64,000 nt of DNA from Chryseobacterium sp. 7 (GTDB taxonomy: Bacteria; Bacteroidota; Bacteroidia; Flavobacteriales; Weeksellaceae): positions 1 to 64,000 of the forward strand of contig NZ_RCCA01000001.1 in NCBI RefSeq assembly GCF_003663845.1, in the 5' to 3' direction. The notes under the pieces were generated by a model. That model made no database searches. It was given only the letters and a program-made list of their open reading frames with translations, and was not told where the DNA came from. A program made the translations under genes and the position numbers. Positions 35,383 through 44,700 of the stretch are shown piece after piece (the first letter of the stretch is position 1; the number at the start of each line of letters is the position of its first letter).

Positions 35383-35637
35383 ATGAATATCGATCCTAAA
35401 AAACAATTACTTCAACTGACTGTTGGAGAGTTTCTGGGTTTACTAAAAAACTCTGTTCCAGAAAAAAAATATGAATATGGGCTTAAAGGCTTAGCAAAAA
35501 TGCTCGGTTGCTCTCGTTCTAAGGCATCCCTAATAAAGTCTTCAGGTATACTAGACGATGCAATCGTTCAAAACGGAAATCTTATCATTATTGATAAAGA
35601 TAAAGCAATGCAGCTACTCGCCAAACGTAAAGAATGA
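35383..35637 (+). CDS. DUF3853-family protein
   Basis: An 84-residue protein with a helix-turn-helix-like core (YGLKGLAKMLGCSRSKASLIKSSGILDDAI) and C-terminal IIIDKDKAMQLLAKRK. This matches DUF3853, a small family found on Bacteroidota conjugative and mobilizable elements, probably a DNA-binding accessory factor. The stop overlaps the start of the next gene by 4 bp. Confidence 0.8.
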   Translation: MNIDPKKQLLQLTVGEFLGLLKNSVPEKKYEYGLKGLAKMLGCSRSKASLIKSSGILDDAIVQNGNLIIIDKDKAMQLLAKRKE

Positions 35638-36326
35638 ACTATTCGGGATTAATTACAAAGTTTTGGCAATACAATAAAAAAGAACCGGTGGGAGCTATAA
35701 CAGCTTCCATCTATCTCTTTTTGCTGGAAACGTGGAAAGAAAATGAAGAAAATGAGTTTAAGCTTTCTGATATTGAAATCTGTAGATATCTGAAAATCAC
35801 TAGACCAACTATTAATGCTTTACGCCAAAAGCTTGGCACACTTGGAATGATTAGATATCAATCCAAAAACGGTGTTCCTTGTCATTACAAAATTCTCTTA
35901 GAATATTCGCCTTCGATATCCAATACCGAAAAAACAAAGGAAATAAATCTAAAAAAGAAGAAAGACATTAAAAAAGAACCATGCAAAACCTTCCAAAATC
36001 AAAATATCTCCCCAGATCAACCTGTTAAAATTTCCTCATCACACAATCAGTTGACAGATGCTGTTCCATCTTTGGAAATGTTTGTTGAATATGTAAAGAC
36101 ACTGGAAAACTATGGTCCTGAATTAGATATTCTAATTAAAGAAAAATATAGCAGTTGGCATGCAAATGGGTGGAAAAATGGCTATGAAAAACCCATAACA
36201 AACTGGAAGTCTTCAATTAAAAATACAATACCATTTCTTCAGAATGAATTACAATCTAGTAATGATGGTGTACAAATACTTACTCTGCCAGCCATTAAAC
36301 ATCCTAAATCAAATTTAGATGAATAA
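35634..36326 (+). CDS. Winged-helix Rep/transcription-like protein of the element
   Basis: A 230-residue protein with an N-terminal winged-helix region (LITKFWQYNKKEPVGAITASIYLFLLETW, then LSDIEICRYLKITRPTINALRQKLGTLGMIRYQ), a low-complexity lysine-rich linker (KKKKDIKKEP) and a C-terminal helical part ending SSIKNTIPFLQNELQ. This layout recurs in replication-initiator or regulator proteins of Bacteroidota elements. Start overlaps the DUF3853 stop by 4 bp, so it is the last gene of the HTH-primase-DUF3853-Rep operon. Confidence 0.75.
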   Translation: MNYSGLITKFWQYNKKEPVGAITASIYLFLLETWKENEENEFKLSDIEICRYLKITRPTINALRQKLGTLGMIRYQSKNGVPCHYKILLEYSPSISNTEKTKEINLKKKKDIKKEPCKTFQNQNISPDQPVKISSSHNQLTDAVPSLEMFVEYVKTLENYGPELDILIKEKYSSWHANGWKNGYEKPITNWKSSIKNTIPFLQNELQSSNDGVQILTLPAIKHPKSNLDE

Positions 36327-36469
36327 GAATAAAAGCACTCTCTATAGCTATAATAACTCTAACCGCTGATCAATAAATTTGATATTAGCAAGAATTTTTT
36401 TAAGGAAATTATAGTTTTTTATTGTCTGTTTTTTACTAAATTAATCCCAAATTTATAACTTCACAATAT

Positions 36470-36946
36470 ATGAAAAACTTACTTGCAACATCTAAAGCAG
36501 CTACTCCAAATATTTATTATACAGCCAAAATCCACTGGATTTCTTTAATAATTCCATCCTTCCTTATTTTGATCGGTCCAGTAGGAGTTATTTCATTTTT
36601 ATTGTTGGGCTTTAAATATATGATTGGTTTTCTAGGCCTTATTTCTTTGTTTCTGATTTATATTTTCATCAGAGGTCTAATTCGTTTGTTGACTAAGAGA
36701 AACACGAAAATTTATGTAACCGATAATTATCTCACATTTTCTACAGGAATATTAGGAAGAACATTTTTCGACCTCCCCTTAAACAAGATTGAAGGAATTG
36801 GTATGCATCAAAGTTATTTAGGAAAGCTATTGGATTTCGGAACTCTGGTCGCAACTACCGGTAGTGAAACACACACCTATGTCATTAAACATCCTCAAGA
36901 GCTTAGGAATGTCATATTTATGCTGAGAGACAATTCTGCTAAGTAA
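36470..36946 (+). CDS. PH-domain (bPH2/DUF304) membrane protein
   Basis: A 158-residue protein with two closely spaced membrane helices (about 20-75) and a C-terminal bacterial pleckstrin-homology domain: KIYVTDNYLTFSTGILGRTFFDLPLNKIEGIGMHQSYLGKLLDFGTLVATTG, the bPH2 signature (repeated 'G.l..../i.l..I..v' and 'lGtv...tasG'). Function unknown. It stands alone 143 bp downstream of the Rep-like gene and may be a passenger gene or the first chromosomal gene after the element. Confidence 0.82.
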   Translation: MKNLLATSKAATPNIYYTAKIHWISLIIPSFLILIGPVGVISFLLLGFKYMIGFLGLISLFLIYIFIRGLIRLLTKRNTKIYVTDNYLTFSTGILGRTFFDLPLNKIEGIGMHQSYLGKLLDFGTLVATTGSETHTYVIKHPQELRNVIFMLRDNSAK

Positions 36947-37140
36947 ATTATTTTTTTCTCCACAAAAAATGTTGCTGACAAAATTCAGGAGACTTTAACT
37001 TTGCAACTTATTAAGACGTTAGAGCGACATAAACTCAATCTTTAGATATACTAAAAAGCAACACCTATGATCCGATACTTTTGATCTGTTGATTTTATAG
37101 GATCCTTTTATTTAGTGTCTCATAAATTAAAACAAATCAA

Positions 37141-37310
37141 ATTCGCAAATTCTTTTCAAAAACATTCTAAGGCAAAGGTGCTGAAAATGTTTTTGAAATG
37201 TGATTGCTCCTTTTTTTGGCAAAAAGCGTTTCCGACCAAAGAGAGGAATTGCATTTTTGCCCCCGATTTTCAATTAGTCTAATGTGATTGTTTTGAATGC
37301 AAAAAAAGCA
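37141..37310. other. Non-coding stretch with a 13-bp hairpin and a short decayed reading frame
   Basis: TTTTCAAAAACATT and AATGTTTTTGAAA flank a 19-nt loop (about 37153-37197). The plus strand from about 37169 reads in frame KVLKMFLKCDC then SFFWQKAFPTKERNCIFAPD before a stop, protein-like but without a start. Likely element debris. Confidence 0.4.
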
Positions 37311-37347
37311 ACAGGAAAATTACATCCTATTGCTCTTTAAAAGTAGA

Positions 37348-37770
37348 TTATACTTGGATAGCCAGCAATCTCTTCAGATTCTTTGATCTTCTTAAATTGA
37401 TATATTTTTTAAATAAGGGAGTTTTGGAAAATTCCTGCAAAGTTCTTATAATTTTTACATCTTCTCCTCTAACAGATGAAATTTTGACGCAATATGTCCC
37501 AATATCTCCAAAAACATTTCCAACCCCGAAAAGAAGCGAGTAATATGTTTCTTTGGAAATAGGGCGCCTAAAATGTGGAAGATCGGCTTTTCCTTCTTCA
37601 TCTTCATTGACAAAACGTAGATCTTCGTCAAACATTTCCTGTGTGAAGAATACACCATAATCAACTTCGTTATATCGCTTGTATTTAAGATTATAATTTT
37701 CTTTGAGAAGATCATTGACTTCCATTGCCGTTTCAGGCTTTCTAAGATAAATAATTGAGTAAGTTCCCAT
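37348..37770 (-). CDS. Hypothetical protein
   Basis: A 140-residue soluble acidic/basic mixed protein, MGTYSIIYLRKPETAMEVNDLLKENYNLKYKRYNEVDYGVFFT..., ending KRLLAIQV. It has no signal peptide, membrane segment or motif I recognise. The N-terminal half contains a possible alpha/beta fold; FRRPISKETYYSLLFGVGNVFGD looks helical. On the minus strand 69 bp downstream of the DUF6876 gene, it may share its transcript. Small proteins of this kind in such loci are often immunity proteins, but nothing here proves that. Confidence 0.6.
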   Translation of the reverse strand: MGTYSIIYLRKPETAMEVNDLLKENYNLKYKRYNEVDYGVFFTQEMFDEDLRFVNEDEEGKADLPHFRRPISKETYYSLLFGVGNVFGDIGTYCVKISSVRGEDVKIIRTLQEFSKTPLFKKYINLRRSKNLKRLLAIQV

Positions 37771-37838
37771 GCTTTTTATAGTTATCGATAAAAGTTAGTA
37801 AGAAACGATTTCCTATACATCGTGAGGTTTTAAAGTCA

Positions 37839-38228
37839 TTAATGTTCACTTGGCAGTAATAGAACATTACCTTCTTTCCAAATAGTTAACTCATTAAAGA
37901 GAAAATCTGAAAACTCGATATTTTGATTCGCTAATACTTTATTATTTCCATCTGTTGCAGAGAGTTTGAAACTGTTATCCATATCTCTTTCAATTTTCCA
38001 GACCTGAAATTCTTCATTTTTAAATTTTGCTTCAAACTGATAGGAAGCAATCGCATCAAGGAACCAATAGCATTGTTCTTCATCAGCAACTGATTTTACA
38101 CCGTCAGTTAAAAGTAGGCCCAAAAGATATCTATAGTAGTTTTCCGTACCTACAAAATTTTCATAGAACTCATTTGCTGACATGTTTGGATTTTTCATCA
38201 TGTGAAATTTTAAATTGTTTATATTCAT
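37839..38228 (-). CDS. DUF6876-family protein
   Basis: A 129-residue protein with the DUF6876 pattern: GTENYYRYLLGLLLTDGVKSVADEEQCYWFLDAIASYQ, FQVWKIERD, then a C-terminal WKEGNVLLLPSEH. Family members are spread over Bacteroidota plasmids, phages and integrative elements; their function is unknown. The N-terminal start MNINNLKFHM is well positioned. It supports the idea that the 33-38 kb region belongs to an element. Confidence 0.82.
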   Translation of the reverse strand: MNINNLKFHMMKNPNMSANEFYENFVGTENYYRYLLGLLLTDGVKSVADEEQCYWFLDAIASYQFEAKFKNEEFQVWKIERDMDNSFKLSATDGNNKVLANQNIEFSDFLFNELTIWKEGNVLLLPSEH

Positions 38229-38234
38229 TTTTTT

Positions 38235-38456
38235 GTGCCGGTTTTTCCTAGTTCAGATTTTTATTTTTTGGAAATCTCAAAGAACACTTCTCTTCTTTAT
38301 CTGACCGACTTGTCGTTTTTTATTGCTTCTTATGAGATAAATGGCGTTTCAGCCAAAACCGGAATGAAAGTTAGAATGAAGGCTCCGAAATCTATTTGTC
38401 CGCAGGATTCAGGAGTGTCTGAAATAATTGTTGGAACTTGTAGAAAGAATTTTTAG
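38235..38456 (+). CDS. Possible small hypothetical ORF, weak
   Basis: A 73-codon plus-strand frame, divergent from the DUF6876 gene. Its second half reads SYEINGVSAKTGMKVRMKAPKSI then CPQDSGVSEIIVGTCRKNF, which looks protein-like. The first 30 codons do not, and the start lies 6 bp from the divergent gene's start. It may be a remnant of a larger gene. Confidence 0.3.
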   Translation: MPVFPSSDFYFLEISKNTSLLYLTDLSFFIASYEINGVSAKTGMKVRMKAPKSICPQDSGVSEIIVGTCRKNF

Positions 38457-38614
38457 AAACCCAAAAAGATTTTTTTGAGCAGAAATGTGATTTATATTTT
38501 TGCATACTAAAAACGCCTGTGGATCAGAGATAAATCAAAAGTATATTTCAGAAATAAGTCTTTAAAACTGTAGAAGTGTCTAGAAAATAAAAGCTATATT
38601 TACCATGTATCGAA

Positions 38615-38701
38615 GGAATCAATTAGTGCTGTCTATTTGCAGGTTTCCGGAAGCACCTATATAATATGCCTGTCTAATGTTTCCTACCTGATCGGTATAA
38701 C
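38615..38701 (-). pseudogene. Orphan fragment of an RHS-repeat gene
   Basis: The stretch matches 42585-42668 inside the RHS toxin gene: GTCTATTTGCAGGTTTCCGG, AAGCA.CT.T.TAATA.GC, GTCTAATGTT/GTCTGATGTT, CCTACCTGATCGGTATAA. In translation it gives YTDQVGNIRQAYYIGASGNLQID against YTDQVGNIRLAYYKDASGNLQID. No surrounding coding frame remains. Confidence 0.9.
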
Positions 38702-38713
38702 GACATTGCTTTT

Positions 38714-38743
38714 AAAAATTAGGGTATTGAAATCAATACCCTA
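38714..38743 (-). terminator. Hairpin TAGGGTATTG-AAAT-CAATACCCTA
   Basis: A perfect 10-bp stem (38720-38729 / 38734-38743). On the minus strand it is followed by ATTTTTAAAAG, consistent with a terminator downstream of the interrupted candidate immunity gene (original stop at 38870). A related imperfect hairpin occurs at about 40738-40770. Confidence 0.65.
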
Positions 38744-38890
38744 AATATCACTGCAAATTAATCGGAATTTATTATAATTATAAATCTTTTCTTACTAATT
38801 AAGAAACTCTAGAAGTGATAGAAGTAAAATAGAAAAAATATCTTTTACTAATATTATTTAAATAGACAATTATTCCTCGTCATCTTTATA

Positions 38891-39902
38891 ACCTGAGTTC
38901 GATTAAAAAAACATAGCTAATTGATTGGTTTTTAATGTTTCATATTTTAGAGATGGCTTTTTGGGTAAAAAATTATAGGCAATTATTCCTGTTACAAGAT
39001 TGGTCATAAAGTTTACAACCGAGCGATGTCTGGAGTGCTCTACTTGGCAAATATTTTTCAACTCATCATTCACTGTCTCAATGATAGAGCGCTTTCTAAG
39101 TAAAATTTTATCGTTCATCTCCATCAAACTGTTCTTCATATTATTGCGAATACTGGTGATTAATTGAATTCCATCTACAAATAATAATTGGGTCAATTTT
39201 TCGCTGATATAACCTTTATCTCCGAGCAACTTCCCAAAAATAGACTGTAAAAAAGATTCATTTTTCAACGGTTCTCTATCATCAACATTTGCCTGTGTTA
39301 CACAAAAACTTAAAAGTTCACCTTTGTCATTGATGATGATATGAAGTTTGAAACCATGAAACCAACCCATGGTAGATTTTCCTGTGGTAGCAATATCTTT
39401 GAACACTTTGTTCCGTTTTATCCTTTTATTTTTACAAACTCTTATTGGTGTGCTGTCTACAAAAGATATTCCTGTGCAAGTTCCTAAACAACAGGTTTTT
39501 GCAAATAGCGTCATAGGCATCAATGCAGACTGCATTAATTCTACAAAGCGATTATAGGAAACAGTTTGGGGGAAATCTTGTGTCATATGTTTTTGCACAT
39601 AATAAATATAAAAATGTTTAAAAGTCCTAAAACCACTCAGATGAAAAAGCAGCGTAATTGTGATGACTTCAGAAGTGCTCATTCTGGGTTTCTTTTTTGG
39701 TTTGTTTCCAAGGAGGAAAGGTTCTGAAAATTTTTCAAAATCTTCACAAAACTCATCAACAATACAAAAAATATCCGTAATTTTATCAAAACAAATCATA
39801 AGGCAAATTTTAGTTAAATCATTATCTATCATCAACTTAAAGATACTAATTTTTGCCTTTTATTGCAAGTTTTTTATTCTAAATTTACAATCGAACTCAG
39901 GT
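38891..39902. mobile_element. IS982-family insertion sequence, 1012 bp
   Basis: Perfect 14-bp terminal inverted repeats ACCTGAGTTCGATT (38891-38904) and AATCGAACTCAGGT (39889-39902), with one transposase gene between. Five-base direct repeats TTATA (38886-38890 and 39903-39907) flank the ends. Removing the IS and one TTATA restores the 3' end of the gene at 39903-40516. Confidence 0.95.
38903..39835 (-). CDS. IS982-family transposase (DDE)
   Basis: A 310-residue transposase with all IS982 hallmarks: PRMSTSEVITITLLFHLSGFRTFKHFY near the N terminus, first Asp in ISFVDSTPIRVCKNKRIKRN, second in LLGDKGYISEKL, and catalytic Glu in KRSIIETVNDELKN. The family-typical TGKSTMGWFHGFKLH lies between the first two. 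The frame is intact. The C-terminal end (YETLKTNQLAMFF) reaches into the left inverted repeat region, as is common for compact IS982 elements. Confidence 0.95.
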   Translation of the reverse strand: MMIDNDLTKICLMICFDKITDIFCIVDEFCEDFEKFSEPFLLGNKPKKKPRMSTSEVITITLLFHLSGFRTFKHFYIYYVQKHMTQDFPQTVSYNRFVELMQSALMPMTLFAKTCCLGTCTGISFVDSTPIRVCKNKRIKRNKVFKDIATTGKSTMGWFHGFKLHIIINDKGELLSFCVTQANVDDREPLKNESFLQSIFGKLLGDKGYISEKLTQLLFVDGIQLITSIRNNMKNSLMEMNDKILLRKRSIIETVNDELKNICQVEHSRHRSVVNFMTNLVTGIIAYNFLPKKPSLKYETLKTNQLAMFF

Positions 39903-40516
39903 TTATATATTTCAATGTTTCCTTCTTTCATGATAAATCTGTATCCAAAAGGTATTGCTAAATATTTCAAAACATCAGGACGAGCAAAAGCTACATGATA
40001 AAAATGCACCATTTTTAATGACTTAATATTACCATCATAATCAGCTGTAATAATATACCATCCACTTTCATCATTAGGTGAGTCATATCTAATACCTTCT
40101 ATATCCTTTCCTTCATAGACACCATCTGAAATAACAACTGACTGATTGAAGTTTGGAAAAAGAGGAATAAGATTTTGTTGCAAACATATTTCACTTTGCT
40201 TTCTAACAACTGAAATTGCCGTATCACAGCCCTTATTAAAGTCGCTACCATCAGAGTTTGCTTCATATAAATCATAATAGTTCTCTTCATCCAATTTAAA
40301 TTGTAAAAGCCATGAATAATAACCAATATTCTGATTTTCAGAAATAATTGGTTTACTATCTACAATGTAATCTATAATGTACTTAATAACATTTATATAG
40401 TTTTCGGGTTGATTATTCCCAATTGTAACTCTAATTTCTTTATTTATATAAAAATCTAATCCCCTTGTTTCTACGTAAAGATTATCTACTATATTTATTT
40501 GAATTCCTCTGAACAT
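39860..40516 (-). pseudogene. Candidate immunity protein, 3' end replaced by IS982
   Basis: A 218-codon frame whose last codons (PEFDCKFRIKNLQ) come from the IS end. Restoring the uninterrupted site gives ...GNIEIYKDDEE and a stop at 38870-38872, a protein of about 212 residues. The body has SGWYIITADYDGNIKSLKMV, YHVAFARPDVLKYLAIPFGYRF, a C-terminal layout resembling DUF2185/Imm33-like immunity proteins, and an acidic tail. Because only the last four to five residues changed to a 12-residue tail, the product may still be functional. It follows the RHS toxin, ankyrin and hypothetical genes on the same strand. Immunity role is inferred from position. Confidence 0.65.
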
Positions 40517-40546
40517 TATTATATATTATTAAAATTTAAAAACAAA

Positions 40547-40566
40547 CCCTTGCATAAATACAAGGG
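40547..40566 (-). terminator. Hairpin upstream of the candidate immunity gene
   Basis: CCCTTG-CATAAATA-CAAGGG, followed on the minus strand by GTTTGTTTTTAAA. It would end the transcript coming from the RHS toxin operon, or attenuate read-through into the gene at 40516. Confidence 0.5.
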
Positions 40567-40797
40567 CTGCTAATCTATTGAAGATGCGAGCATCCCACTC
40601 GCAAAAAGGATTATTCTATCTTATCTAACTCTCTTGCGTCAATAATTTTGTTTTCACTAAAGGTATAAGTTCACCAAGTGTGATAATCATATGTCAATGG
40701 ATCTACATTGAAGAAGCTTTAAAAAAGTCATTTTATTTATATAGGTATTGAAAAAAACTAGTACCCTATATAAACAATACATCTATAAATTTTACCT

Positions 40798-41214
40798 TTA
40801 TTTTGTTTTGCAAATTTCAGAAGCGAAAACATCTCCTTCAAATTGAGTTTCAATAATGGCACATTTTCCTTCTATCTTTTTGATTGTACAAAGATAGCCA
40901 CCATGAGAATTAATATACTTGTCAGTTTCGTCATGCTGGCTTTTAGAAAGGTCTAATAATAAAAACTGACAATCATTCTTCCAAAATATTTTATAATATC
41001 TATCCTTCTTTATCTTTTTATTTGTAGACAAATCAAAAATCTCTTCTTTCTGAAAATCTTTGGCTCTTTGTATAAGATACTTTTTATTTGTCTTCTTATT
41101 TAATAAAACAAACTTTCCATTTTTAAAATCTGTACATAATACTTTTCTAGATTTAGTTTCTTTTGGATTAGTTAGTAATGATAGAACCAAAGGCAATAAT
41201 ATTGATAGCTTCAT
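40798..41214 (-). CDS. Hypothetical exported protein
   Basis: A 138-residue protein with a short hydrophobic N terminus (MKLSILLPLVLSLLT, probable signal peptide), then a lysine-rich beta-strand-type domain containing four cysteines (VLCTDFKNGK, NDCQFLLLDL, GYLCTIKKIEGKCAIIETQFEG, SEICKTK). No family recognised. It lies 14 bp after the ankyrin-repeat gene on the same strand, so it is part of the RHS toxin/immunity transcript. Could be a second immunity factor or an exported accessory. Confidence 0.6.
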   Translation of the reverse strand: MKLSILLPLVLSLLTNPKETKSRKVLCTDFKNGKFVLLNKKTNKKYLIQRAKDFQKEEIFDLSTNKKIKKDRYYKIFWKNDCQFLLLDLSKSQHDETDKYINSHGGYLCTIKKIEGKCAIIETQFEGDVFASEICKTK

Positions 41215-41228
41215 GATTTAAAACTATA

Positions 41229-41714
41229 TTAAGAAGTGAGAATTTTTATCATTTCATCATCTCCAATTTGTTTTGCAAAATCTAAAGGGGATTTATTATT
41301 GTTATTTTTTGAATTTGGATTAGCACCAAATTCTTTTAATAATTTTACAATCTCATAATAACCTTTAGCATTAAAGACTGCAACCCAGAGTGAATTATTG
41401 CCATATTTATCATTTTTATTGATTTCTATAAGCTTATTGTCCAATAGTAATTTAGTTGATTCAAAATCATTATGAGCAGTACTAAAATGTAATGCAGTTT
41501 TTCCATTTTGATCAGAATGATTAATATCAATTTGACAATTTAGTAAGAACTTTACAATATCAATTGCTTTAAAGGCAATAGCCTCTTGCAGAAGATTTTC
41601 GCCAAAGTCATTAATAAATTCATTAACATTAAAAGAATTAATTTCACTTTCGACACTATCCAATTCGTTAAGTCTTACGAATTGAAAAACGTCATCTATT
41701 TTATTTTTTTTCAT
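41229..41714 (-). CDS. Ankyrin-repeat protein, candidate immunity to the RHS nuclease
   Basis: About 161 residues from MKKNKIDDVFQFVRLNELDSVES; the in-frame ATG 17 codons upstream lies deep in the toxin gene. At least three ankyrin repeats are visible: GENLLQEAIAFKAIDIVKFLLNCQIDIN, NGKTALHFSTAHNDFESTKLLLDN and YGNNSLWVAVFNAKGYYEIVKLLKEFGANP, closing NNKSPLDFAKQIGDDEMIKIL. Its start overlaps the last 14 bp of the toxin gene, so translation is coupled to the toxin, the classic toxin-immunity arrangement. Ankyrin proteins are a known immunity class in polymorphic-toxin loci. Cytoplasmic, no signal peptide. Confidence 0.85.
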   Translation of the reverse strand: MKKNKIDDVFQFVRLNELDSVESEINSFNVNEFINDFGENLLQEAIAFKAIDIVKFLLNCQIDINHSDQNGKTALHFSTAHNDFESTKLLLDNKLIEINKNDKYGNNSLWVAVFNAKGYYEIVKLLKEFGANPNSKNNNNKSPLDFAKQIGDDEMIKILTS

Positions 41715-44700
41715 ACTTATGACTTCTGTTTGCGGATTTTGATTCTGGTTGATAATTTTTAGCATTTCTATATTGCTCTAAAAATTTTTCTTTTGTAATC
41801 TTATTATCCATATAATCTTTATGTAATTTTCTATATTCATGACCAGTCTTATGTCCCATATCCCATGGCCTTGGTTTTATTGCTTTATCCCATGTTAGTT
41901 CTTCACCAGTATTCGGATCATATACTTTACCATTTTTTTGTTTGGCAGTTTCCCAAACTTCATCTACTTGACCTTTTCCATAAGACGGACGGCTTTTACT
42001 ATACGGTTTTTTTACTGTTACGTTCGCTTCTGCTTTTGCAGCGGCTTTTGCTTCTGTCTTAGCTTCTGCTTTTAATACTGTGGTAGCAGCCTTTACTTCC
42101 ACTTTTGCTTCTGGGACAAGATTTAATGCTAATAATTTCCAAGCCATAGTCTTGTCAGCAGGATTACCATCAAGATCACGCCCGGTAGCTATTGTATAAA
42201 GCTCTTCAGCAGGAGTTACAGTTTTAACGACCGCCATAAAGGCTTCACTATTAGCTTTCCCATGTTCTTCCTCTGCTCTGGCCTGAATACCCCCTTTGGA
42301 CTTCATATACATTCTGAAACGGAAATCTGCCCCTTCTAACCCTTCAAGCTCAACATTATCAACAACTCTGTTTTCTGAGAAATTATAATGTGACTGATAA
42401 GCATATTTTTCACTTAAAGGGTCAACGTTAAAGAATCTTCCCATCGCAGCATCATAATTCCTCCATCGATAAGAACTCCATCCTGTTTCTATTTGCTTTT
42501 CCTGTCCTTGGGAAGAATATTTATAGTTTGGAGATATTGTTCCATTAAGATTCAAGTCTCCTCCAAACTCCAATCCAAAAGGATAGTAATTGGTTGTTCT
42601 GTCTATTTGCAGGTTTCCGGAAGCATCTTTGTAATACGCTAGTCTGATGTTCCCTACCTGATCGGTATAATTGTAAATATACTTATTCTGAATGAAATCA
42701 TAATATCCTTCTGAGGTAGGTACAAAATTTAATACATCTTTGTTATACTGAAATCCGTCCAGATAATCCGTCTTAGTAATGGCTTCGGTTTGCCCTACAC
42801 CAGATCCGTAGGTATAGACTTTTCTAAGTTTAATGCCCTCTGCATTGTAGAGATATTTCGTATTGACATTATAATAATCCCCTGTCCGACGGGAAAAGTA
42901 TTGTTTATTAAATTCCACAAAATTGGGTAAATTCAGGTGGTTGTACTCTATTCCCAAGATTCCTCTATCTACATGACTGGTCATATTCCCGTTACCATCA
43001 TAAGGAATGGTATTTCCTGAAAGATCAGGGTAACCACCATAATTACCTGAAGTATCATTCACCTTAGTGAGTCTATTCCCGGTATAAGTATACCCTAGAT
43101 TATCCATCACTACATTCCCTACATTTGGTAATAAACTGTTTCTTTTTAAAGTCTGAATATTCCCGTTTACATCATAAGTAAGGGTTTCATTATAATAATT
43201 ATTCTGGGGAACTGTGGCATTGGGTTCAGAGTAGATCCCACTTTTTAATCGGTTTAATCCATCATACTGGTAATTATACCTTCTGAACGTCCCTCCATCA
43301 GCAGACTTCCAGTCTATTTCTGCAATATTACCATTGTACTTCCCTGTAGAAACAGTGGAGTAAACAGGATTGTTGTATTTAATTTCATAGGCAAAAAGTT
43401 TCCCGTTTAGATTCGCTGGGTCATTTACTTTTGTAATCCAGCCACGGATATTGTAGCTTTGGTCTATGGACTGCAGAGGTGTTCCGGTAGTATTAGCTGT
43501 CTTTTTATTTATAAGCTGTCCCAGATCATTGTACGTGTTTTCTACCAAAAGTTCTTCTGGCTGGCTGTTTACCTGATGATAATGTTTCAGCAGTCTTTTC
43601 TGGTCATCATATACAAAACTTTCTTTAATAAGAACTTCTTCATCCGCATCCTCTTTTTTGTGGTAAGTATAACTTTCATCTACAGCACCTGAAAAATCAA
43701 GCTTAAACTCCTTTTTGGTATACCCGCCTAAATGATTCCAGCTTTTTTCAGCTACTTTCCCACCTTTGGTATTGTAGTAGAAATACGTCTTGCTCCAGTT
43801 ATCATCCTCAATATTCTTTACATAGGAAGCTGTGGGCAGACCTTGGGTACTTATACCTCCATTAAGGGCTTTGTCTTCATTAATAACATATTGGTTTAAG
43901 ATTTTTGCAGGGGGAAATTCCTTTGTATCCCTTGGATAAGAATCATAGTAATTGACAGTAAGCAGTGTTGTAAAACCCGGAAGGAAATTATTGGTATAAT
44001 ACAATACAACGCCATCTTTAGCAAATCCATTGGCAGTTGGGCTTTCACTGATCACCTGTGTGCCGATCTGATTCTGCATAGAAGCCCTGTCTCCGCCTGA
44101 CATAAGTCCGGTATAAGCAATACGGCCAAAGGCGTCATACTTTGTCATTAGCCACTGTCCTTTATTTTTCAGGTTCACATCCTGGGTAAGTACAGGACGG
44201 TCTGCTGCATCATATGCCACCGATTCCCAGTCGTCTCTTCCCGGTAATCTCTTCTCAACCTGTCTGCCCTGTCCATCGTACCGGTACTGGTAACAGTAGG
44301 TGTTTACAATATCGGTGGTAACGACATTGTTATTCTGCTCAATCGTCTTTACTGCCAAAGCAGGAATCACAAAAGCTTTTTGTCCATATTCGTTGTAAAC
44401 ATAATAGGTGTCTATATTCTGTGATCCGTCTGTTCTTCTTACCAGTACCGTCTCACCACGCCCATTCTGAAACTCTGTTACAGGAATTCCGTCTTCATCC
44501 GTTACGGTGTTTTTGTATAATGTTCCTGCATTATAAAATAGGCTTCCCGGCGTCAGGGATACAGAAGAAACGGTTTTGTTATCTGCTCCTACAGTTCCCG
44601 TAGTAGTACTTGTAATAAATTTCTTAACTTCATTTCCCTGGTTTACTTCATATGTAAATTTCTGGGTATGTCCGCCTGCTTTTTTCCATGGCTCACCCGG

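Noticed and set aside
32560-37060. Direct repeats TTAGAGCG (about 32600 and 37020) as att sites of the replication module
   Set aside because: Only 8 bases agree and the surrounding sequence does not; chance is likely.
37839-38228. DUF6876 gene as RHS immunity gene
   Set aside because: The family is widespread on elements without toxins, and it lies beyond the IS and the orphan fragment; no positional support.
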